Below, one piece after another: positions 22,901 to 31,900 of a DNA stretch of 64,000 bases. The stretch is taken from the NCBI GenBank assembly GCA_949358305.1, contig CASHSZ010000030.1:1-64000 (forward strand), in the 5' to 3' direction. Each line of letters starts with the position of its first letter. Within the stretch, counting starts at the first letter, position 1. The translations under genes and the position numbers were made by a program. The notes under the pieces are model-generated. The model was not told the origin of the DNA, did not search any database, and saw only the letters and a program-made list of their open reading frames with translations. The DNA is from Strigamia acuminata. Its lineage: Eukaryota > Arthropoda > Chilopoda > Geophilomorpha > Linotaeniidae.

Positions 22901-25900
22901 TCTAAAAAACTTGTAAGCGCGCATCCAGACGGTCTAGTGGATGCGACGCCTACCGCCTCGGAAAATGAACTAACACCATCTCAGATTTTAGATGAATTTT
23001 TAAATACCCAGATTAAATTAGAATTAGAAAATAATTTAGTATTTCCAAAAATTGATGTTTCCAGTTTAAGGCTTGTGCTGCAAAATGAAAACATCACTGA
23101 AGAATTTTTTAAAGAAAAAGTTCAACAAATAAAAGTTGATTGGGAATCTAAAATAAAAGATGCTGTTACTTTACTAGATGGAAAAGCTAGGCCCACACCT
23201 GAAATTGTTGAAAGGTCAGGTAAAATTGATTTACCTGGTCTTGATGAATGCATTGAAAAATTAATGGCTACAACGCTAGTCACTAATGATTTATTGGACG
23301 AATTACCATTGGATCCGCCAATAGAAATTAAGCCACCGCGACGTTTTAAATGCAAGTACGCGGACATACCAAACAGCAATGATTTGCCGACGATTCGATT
23401 GCAGACGGCAAACGGTATGATAACAGGGATGTTAGACTCTGGAGCTAATCGAAGCTTCATGGCCTACTCCGTAGTAATTTCGCTGAAACTGGAAGATGAA
23501 ATTCGACCAATAGGACCGGATGTGAGAGTTACGACTGCTTCAGAAGATGTAGTCCCTGAAGGGACTCTCCTACTTTCTTTTGCATGGACACACGGGATGT
23601 TAAGTCATCCATTCATAATTTTAAGAAATAAATATCCTATTATTTTATTAGGATGTGATTTCATGAATCGACTCAATATTCAACCAAATCCTAAGACCAT
23701 GTCTTGGAATTTTGTCAAGTCTTTGAAAGAAGATTTACCTTTTGTTCCTCAAGCGATTCTTGATCGTTATCAAGAGTTTCTTGATCCACCCGAAGAAATC
23801 ATGAAACGCGACTTTATTAAAGCAAATCACATGAAAGCTGGTTCCGCCACTGCATGTCAAGCTAAAGTTGCCGATGAAGAAAATATAGTACAAAGACTTG
23901 TTAGCGACGCTAATTTGTCAATGGAAAATAATTTAATGCTTGAAAAAGTATTAAAGAAACATGAAAAGATTTTATCACGCCGACCAGGTAGAACACACCT
24001 CGTTAGGCATGAAATTAAACTGGACACTAAAGTTCCGATTAGAGTTCCGTTTAAAAGCGTAAATCCACAGAAACGTGAAATTATCCGTCAAATCTGTCAA
24101 GATATGTTGGATAATGGGTACGTTGAACAAGCCACTGGAGACTATGGGATGCGAATAGTTCTAGTGATGCGTCCGGATTGTGATCCAAGACTCTGCATTG
24201 ATTTTAGACCACTCAATGCACATACATTATACGACCCTCCTCAAATGCCCAGCATTGAGGAAATCTTGCGAGAACTCGGAAGGTTTGAATGGGTCACAAC
24301 AATAGATTTGTCAAAAGGCTATTGGCAGATAGAGGTTCATCCGAACGACCGTGCTAAAACTGCATTTTGGAGCCCTTTGGGTCGACTACAATTTCGAGTC
24401 ATGCCCTTTGGTCTCGTAAATGCGCCGTCAACTTTCCAGAAGTTAATAGAAAAAATTTTGGGGGACGCCTATCGAAAATTTGCATGGGCATACCTCGATG
24501 ATATAATCATTATATCTAAAAATTTTGAAGAACACATGATTCATCTGGAAGAAATTCTGAGTAAACTTGAAAATGCAAATCTTCATGTTCATCCAGAAAA
24601 ATCGAAATTTGGCAGAAAAGAATTAACTTTTCTTGGTTACAAGTTAAGTGTTCAAGGAGTTAGTGTCGACCCTAAAAAAGTCGCCGCCATTAAAGAAATG
24701 CCAGCTCCTTCAAATTTGAAAGAGTTGCAAAGGTTTTTGGGAATGGTGAACTTTTTTCACCGATTACTTAAAAATCTGGCAGTAATGACAGAACCTCTAC
24801 GTCCTTTACTCAAAAAGGATGTGGAATTTATTTGGTCAGAAATTCATCAAGAAGCTTTTGATCAAATAAAAGATGCTTTAACGAATGCAGAAACAATGGC
24901 CATGCCTGATTTGACAGAACCATTTATTGTGCATACCGACGCCAGCAGAAAAGGACTAGGCGCCGCGCTTATGCAAATGAGAGAAATCGATGATCAAAAT
25001 ATCGAAGTGCCTTGTGTTTATGCCAGCAGAAGTTTACAACCTGCTGAGATAAATTACAGCGCCACAGAATTGGAGTGCCTAGCGGTAATCTGGGCATTAC
25101 GTAAATTTCGACATTATTTGGAATTTACAACATTCATAGTAAGGACTGACCATCAAGCATTAAAATGGTTGATGCAGTTGGACGAACCTGCTGGAAGGTT
25201 AGCGCGTTGGCAAATGGAGCTAATGCGCTACTCTTTCGAAATACAATATATTAAAGGTCCACTAAATGTTTTAGCGGATGCTTTATCCAGATCACCGATT
25301 GATAAACCAGAAAATCCTGAAGATGATGGAGATAATGACGAATTATTATCTTACTGTCCATCACCACAACGAAAATGGAAAATGGGAAAATTCCATGAGC
25401 TTCCTGTCTCCACATTAGAGGAAAAGGAAGATCATGAATTCGTCAACTATTGGACTAAAATTTATGACTCCTCTGAGGAATCAGATGACGTCATAAGAGC
25501 GCAAATTTCAAGGAAATTCCAAGTTCCTTCGTCAAATGTTTTAATAAAAGCATTTGTCGCCAAAATTGTAGAACGTCTTGATTGTGAACCTCCCACAAGG
25601 GAAGACATAATCAAGGCCCAAAAAGAAGATAAAGTTTGCCAATTGATGCGTAATTTTTTAAATTGTAATCAATTTCCGCCTGACGTCACAACGCGACTCC
25701 AGAGGAAACAATATAGAAAACACGCAACCACCTTCTTAATTGAAGATGACTTATTAATGCAATTTCATCCCACAATGTCTGATGAATTGGGGGAGGATGG
25801 GAGAGCACTCAAAGTTTTTGTACCTCAGACATTGAAGTATAAAATTATTTGGCTGATGCATGGCCACCCACTTTCTGGCCACCCAGGAATTGCAAGGACT

Positions 25901-28900
25901 CTTTATCGAGCACGCCGAATTTATACCTGGAAAGGCATGAAATCGGACATTACGAGATTCATTCGACATTGTGAGCGTTGTCAAGCTTGCAAACCTCGAA
26001 CGAAAGGACAAATTGAAGCAGCGCAAATGGGTCCTTACAGCCCATTTGACTGTCTAAGTGTTGATTTGACCGGCCCAAAACCTCGGACGCGCAAAAACAA
26101 CACATATTTTAGTCATACTTGATGTGGCAACTCATTGGCCAGAATTATATCCAATGTGTAACCCCACTGCTGGAAAAGTAGCAAATTGCATTTATCACCT
26201 TTCCATGAGCATGGGATTCCCTCGTAAAATTATTTCTGACAACGGCCCGCAATTTCGTGCCCAAGTCTTTAAAAAATTTTGTGAAAAGTTCAAGATGGTT
26301 CCAACACCAACTTCAACGTATCACCCACAAGCTAACCCGGTTGAAAGGGTTAACCGTGACATCAAATATTTGGTTGCAATTTATTCATCTGTTCATTCCA
26401 AATGGGACGAATATTTGCGTGAATTTGCATTTAGTTTGAGAACTACGGTGACGAGAGGAAGAGACTTCTCTCCCGCATTTCTTAACTTTTTTCGCGAACT
26501 CAGAGTACCTTGGGATCCAAGAATACCTGAAGGAATTTTGGTCGTAGATCCAAAAAACCCACATTTATACGTGCAAAAATTAGAAGCCGTTATCGCCGAA
26601 ACATATCAGCACATGATGTCGCACGTGTTAGATTTGCGTAGACGAGTTAATCTTAAAAAAGAAGGTGAGAAGTTCTCCAATTTTAAATTAAACGATTTAG
26701 TTTGGAGAGATTCTCATGTTTTGTCGAGCGCTGCCCGCGGCATTGCAGCTGGCATCGCTGATAAAAGAACAGGACCTTATGTAATAACCAAAGTATTACA
26801 GGGAGGTTCAGTAGAATTGAGAAAGCTAGAAAATAACGAAATATTTCCAGCTGTCCATTCGTCTGAATTAACTCCGTATTTCCCGAGTTTCGACCAGGAA
26901 GTATGGTTAGAAGGCGAAGAAGTCGGTCAAAAGACTGAAAATATAATTAATACGTTAGATGACGATGAATTAAAGAAAATACCTGTCGATAATTCATCCA
27001 AACCACAAATGGAGTCAGACCTCGTGAATAACGACGTTGAACTTCGTGACAGTTTCAAAAAGCTTGAAATTGCTAAAAAAATAAATAAAAAGGTGTTTTT
27101 AGAAAAGAAACAAAAAACATCTGAAATAAAAGACTCATCTGACTCAGTCTCCGATGACAATGGAGACGGCGATTTAAATACAATAAATCCCTCGCCGACA
27201 AAGAGATATAATCTTCGGACTCGTAAACCGAGAGGAAAAAACAACATGTGTCTTCTCCCCTCGATAACCTCGAGATCCAGGGATCAGCCGTATGACGTAA
27301 GGAGCAATTCCTCAAGCCATACTCAAACCAATCAAACAGTAAGATTGGATGACGTCACTAACAGCGACGTTACCCAAACGTAACTTCCGGTATTTGAACT
27401 GATCACTTCGCGTCTGAGTTCACTTCGATCTCACACGTGTGCTAAGTGCTCATCCCCAAAAAACCAAAAGCGAAACAACTGGATTATTTCAACGGGATTC
27501 TTCAATTGTAAGTAGTTTTTTCTTTGGAATTTTCCAAGGAAAAACTAATAAATTAATTTTCGTTTTTCTTTTCCATTTGGATTAGTCGTTCAAATGGAAG
27601 GAGAGGAACCGAAAGAAGGAAGCGAAGCCGGCGCCAACAGCCTCGAATTAGAAACAAATTCGACGCTGCTTGGTTCCGCAAACACTTCGAATGCATCCGT
27701 GGATGTCACCGAAGAGTCCGCCGAAGCGTCCGCTGAAGCTCAAGCCGCTCTAGCCGACGCTGCTGCCCGTTTGCCAGTCACGCCGTCTCAGCCCCGACTT
27801 CGAGGAGGCCTATTCGCCGATCCAAACGGCGAAACTCGTGCACAGAGACACGACCGGGTAAATAATTTAAAATAAAATTACCTTTCAGTCATGAAAAGTA
27901 ATTAAAAGTGCATTTTCACTCCGAAAAAGCAAAAAGTTCGTTGGTAACGCCTTCGCAAGAAGACGCCGCCATTATTATCATCAGATGGCGCTGTGTCTCA
28001 TTTTTGAGGCGTTGCTACGGTAACGCTCCAAACACTGAAACATAGCCGTCGGAAACAACGTTTTTTACGATTTTTCAAATATTTTGAAAAAATTTAATGA
28101 ATCTAAACTGTCGAATGAAATCTCACCCGTGATTTTATTCACTGAAAATTCGGAAATAATTATTTTACACGAAAAAATGGATTTTAATTATTTCTTCGAA
28201 TATTTTTACAGATTATCCAGCTTCGGGAGACGCATCTCGAACTACACCCCGATGTTCCGACCGCTCCTGGTGTCTGGCGACACGCATTGCCGCCAGAAAT
28301 CATAAAGTCGAAAGGACGACTGACGTTTTGGGCGGCCCGACACAAATTCTCCAAGGCCTTAAACAAGCGATGGGGAACGAAGTTTCGGATCGCCTATTTA
28401 ATCGATGGATTCGGTCATCGCGACGCCCTCGAGTGGGCAATGAAGCGCGACACCTTCGGACCACTGCGAAACGTGTTGCTCGACTTCGCCTTCACAGTGA
28501 TCGCACAAGAAACGCGAGACCATCGCCGTTACTTCAACGCTCCTGCGTGGGAGCGTCGACAGATTTTGGAGGACATTTTCCAACGCTTGGATCAAACCAA
28601 GGCCGAGGTTGTACGCCTCTACAACGAATCTTTCCGTGTAACAACGGACGGAAAGAAACGTTGGGTGCCGACATGCCAGTCGGAGATGCATCAACTAGCC
28701 ATGGGCGGATGTTTCCATGCAGATTTCGTGCCGAACCCGTATCCAGAGCCTGAGCCCCGGGTACAGGTCGCTTCCACCATCCACGTGGTGCCACCGCGCT
28801 CCACGTCGAGGTCACGATCATCGAGGTCGCCCTACAGTGGCCGTCGCTCCTCCCCAACACAGTCGTCGGGGGAAGGCGCCATTGGAGGGTTACCTCCACT

Positions 28901-31900
28901 CCAGAAGGCTCGTCATCGCTCACATCACCGACGCGAGCCGACGCCGCCGAAAAGACATTCGAAGTCCGTATCGAGACCCACATCCCGAAGCCGACCTCGA
29001 GTGCAATCGCGTCAATCTTCCACGAGGAGTTCACTCTCGTCGCGTGAAGAACGATCCAACGCTTCACAGCTTACCGCTTCCTCCTCCGGCCGGATTGACT
29101 GGTCGGACGAGATAGCGAAGGAAGATCAACGCATCGCCGCATTGCAAGCCGGTCAGGGAGACGTTAACACCTCTTTGCCGTTCGCTTGCCGTCCAGTCAC
29201 CAGCGACATGCGACCAGATCCATCGGTGCCCGTGCCACAAGTGACATCGGTCATCCGTTTTGAGGGATACGTCTCTCACGAACCATTTCCCGCACAGGAG
29301 TGCGCTGATCTCTGGAGGCGATTCTCATCGTTTCCCGAGACAGCCCAAACGATGTACCTCGCGCATCTGGACGAATACCAACTCGCTCAGATCCGCGAAG
29401 GTGAGAAGGAATGGCAATGGCTTGCGCGAGAGCTTACGTCGTGCAAGTCCGACAAGCAACTGCAACGGACGCTGCAGAAGATGAACAGGAAGTTGTCGGA
29501 GGGACTTCTTCGAATCCTGTTCCAAGGAGTCTTTCCCGACCCACAGATTGCTCTGGCCGCCGCCACTCGATTGTGGACCGTGCCGCTAGGGCTTCCACGA
29601 GCCTTGCTGGACGATTGGGAGTCAGTTCGCCCCGATCCTCCAACGATGCTCGCCGAATTGACGCAACAAGCCGAGGCGACTGGCGAAACTCCGGCTGGAT
29701 CCGCCATTCGACTACGGCAGGAATGGGCTGCGCTGAAGCAGCGACGCACAGCAGAACGAGCCACCGCCCGTCCCGCTGGCGCACCACCGTCATCCGCAGC
29801 TCCACTCCACGCTGCCATCACGGCAACGTCGAGTGTTTCCCGTGCGACCGAGGCACCGAGTTGCAACATCTCGTCTCCGATGGAATGGCTCGACAGCGAC
29901 GATCGCGAGTTCGTCGTGCCTGTGGCCTGCGGTGCCAGACCAAAGACGCGCACCCCGGCTTTACGCAGATCCAGATCCCTCTCGATCTGCAAGAAGTCGC
30001 CGCCACCGCCGCCTCCTCCAAAGGATTCGCCGCCAAGAGATAGGGGATCGAGTATGGCCACCCACCTCACCGCCTATCAACGTTTGCGCTCATTATACGC
30101 CTTTTGCTACATAACGAGCGCAACGAAAACGATTCTCCAGAACAGCGAGGATTTATGCAACCGAGTCCTCGCGTGGCTGGAAAACCACATCAAGGAACAG
30201 CAGCCGTGGATCCTGCATCAACGCCTGGTGTTCGCTCGAATTACGCCTCAAGACCCGCAGGAGTACTTCGAGATGGGTTTTGGACGAAGGGATGGTGTGG
30301 ACCGCATCAAGCAAGTGTGGCTCCACATCAACCCTGGCTTCCGGTCAGGACCAAACGCCGGCCGACCTTTGTGCACCGTCACCGAGCACAAAGATCCAAA
30401 CGATCATTCGACGGACATGTTGCCGAAATAATTAGGGAACACGCCCGTTTATTAAAAATGATTCCTTTTTTATTTTTATATTGTAATAAAAAAGAATAAA
30501 TATATATCCTGTTCCATTTTACTTTGAAACCTTGTGTATTTATTCCTATACTTACCTGTCTCTTTTTGGAAAAGAATAAGATTCTTTCTTAAAAGGGGGG
30601 GGAAGTGTGGTGACCTCAAATATTCCTATTTGAGTGCGCACCATATTTCCAAATTGTCTTATAAACATATTCAACAAACTTATATGTTTTGTTTCAATGT
30701 AAATTGAAATAAAACATACATTAATAAAATATAAAACAAGACACAATATTACCCAAATAATATTGTGTTTTGCAGCAAGTTTTGGCCCAGCAACAGCGTC
30801 AACCAATCGCGCTGCAGCGTGCATTGCTTTGATGATGCTGCTAGGCGTGTGCCTGGGCGGAGCATCCCTTCCCCTCGCGCGTGCCCGGCTCGATTGTTGC
30901 ACACGACCCGAAGGCGGCCGTGTGTGATCTTCATGCAACTCGTCATCTGCGCAGCTTTTCTGAGCAGATTTAGAAGTGAGCCAAACGGTTTTGGCCCACT
31001 CTTCCCGCACTCTTGATTCCACCTCCAAACTGTTCACAACCGTGTCAAACTTCTGCCAAAACTGCAAAGTGTGATCTGTGATTCTTGGACGAATTGAGTT
31101 TCATCGCTGGTCTGTACCCACTGTACGGAATAGCAACTTTCTAGCTTGAATTACTACGAGTAATTTAAGCCATTTCTGTGTGTGAAACTAACATCGAGTT
31201 TACTCTGTTAGTTTGAAGGCTTTGTGTCGAGTTTAACTCCACAAGGCGAATTGTGTTAAGACGGATTGTTACGTCGAGCTTGCTCCGTAATAATCAAATC
31301 GCTGTGTGCAAGACGTATTCTCGTGTTGAGCTTGCTCCGCGAGGATTTTTAGTATATTTTAGCAAAGTATTTTAGCGTCGAGTTTACTCCGCTAAAATCC
31401 CGCGCTCACACGACGCCATCGACGCCATTTTGGAGCCAACGGTCAACTGTGAGTGTCCAAGTACGAAGAGAAACCAGATCGACCCAGTCATTACACTTAT
31501 TATTTCGCATTATATTCGGGTGTATTTAAAACGATTAAAACAATCTAATTTTTCCTTTACTCTGTGTAAAATCATTCCCCTAGACAACCATTTGGCCACA
31601 GAGTAGAAGTCCTGTACGGCATCTCACCGACGATTGCTTATTAAATTTATATAATTTAATAAGTAAAAACCCGGATCGCCGCACAATGGCGAATTGAGAG
31701 AAATTTGCCATTGGGACTGCTTTTGGACGGAATAAGGTTGAAATTCGCCATTCGTCCGAATGGCCAGATTCGCCCTTGGAACGGCACCCCCTTTTCCTGC
31801 GTTGCGTCGCTTACTTCAACTTGGAGTTGAAGCAGGAATTGGCGTCAACGTCAAGAATTTTTGGACGCAACCAGCTTGCGTTGCGTCAGGGTAAACCTAG

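Larger units (their letters stand above)
18855..31683 (+). mobile_element. Full-length Ty3/gypsy LTR retrotransposon with extra 3' ORF
   Basis: 12,829 bp: two 1078-bp LTRs, tRNA-Pro-type primer site, gag, pol in the -1 frame, and an intron-containing ORF3 before a polypurine tract. The target duplication CAAT lies at 18851-18854 and 31684-31687. The LTRs show no difference by eye and have no relative indel, so the insertion is very recent. Domain order protease, RT, RNase H, integrase is gypsy-like. The element is sense to gene B. One frameshift in integrase is the only lesion seen. Confidence 0.97.
18497..31790. mobile_element. hAT-type MITE split by the gypsy element
   Basis: 461 bp without the gypsy insert (18497-18854 plus 31688-31790). 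Its ends are imperfect inverted repeats of 24 bp (AGGTACCCGTTCCAACGG against GGGGTGCCGTTCCAAGGG). An 8-bp target duplication CTTTTCCT lies at 18489-18496 and 31791-31798; gene A has the unoccupied site at the same place. TSD length and the GGGGTGCC end fit hAT. The interior is packed with copies of TTCCAATGGCGAAT in both orientations, like subterminal transposase sites. No coding capacity. Confidence 0.85.

Noticed and set aside
28398-30114. Overlapping frames on both strands of gypsy ORF3
   Set aside because: GC-rich sequence lacks stops in all frames; only the 28212-30431 frame links by splice sites to the first exon and ends before the polypurine tract.
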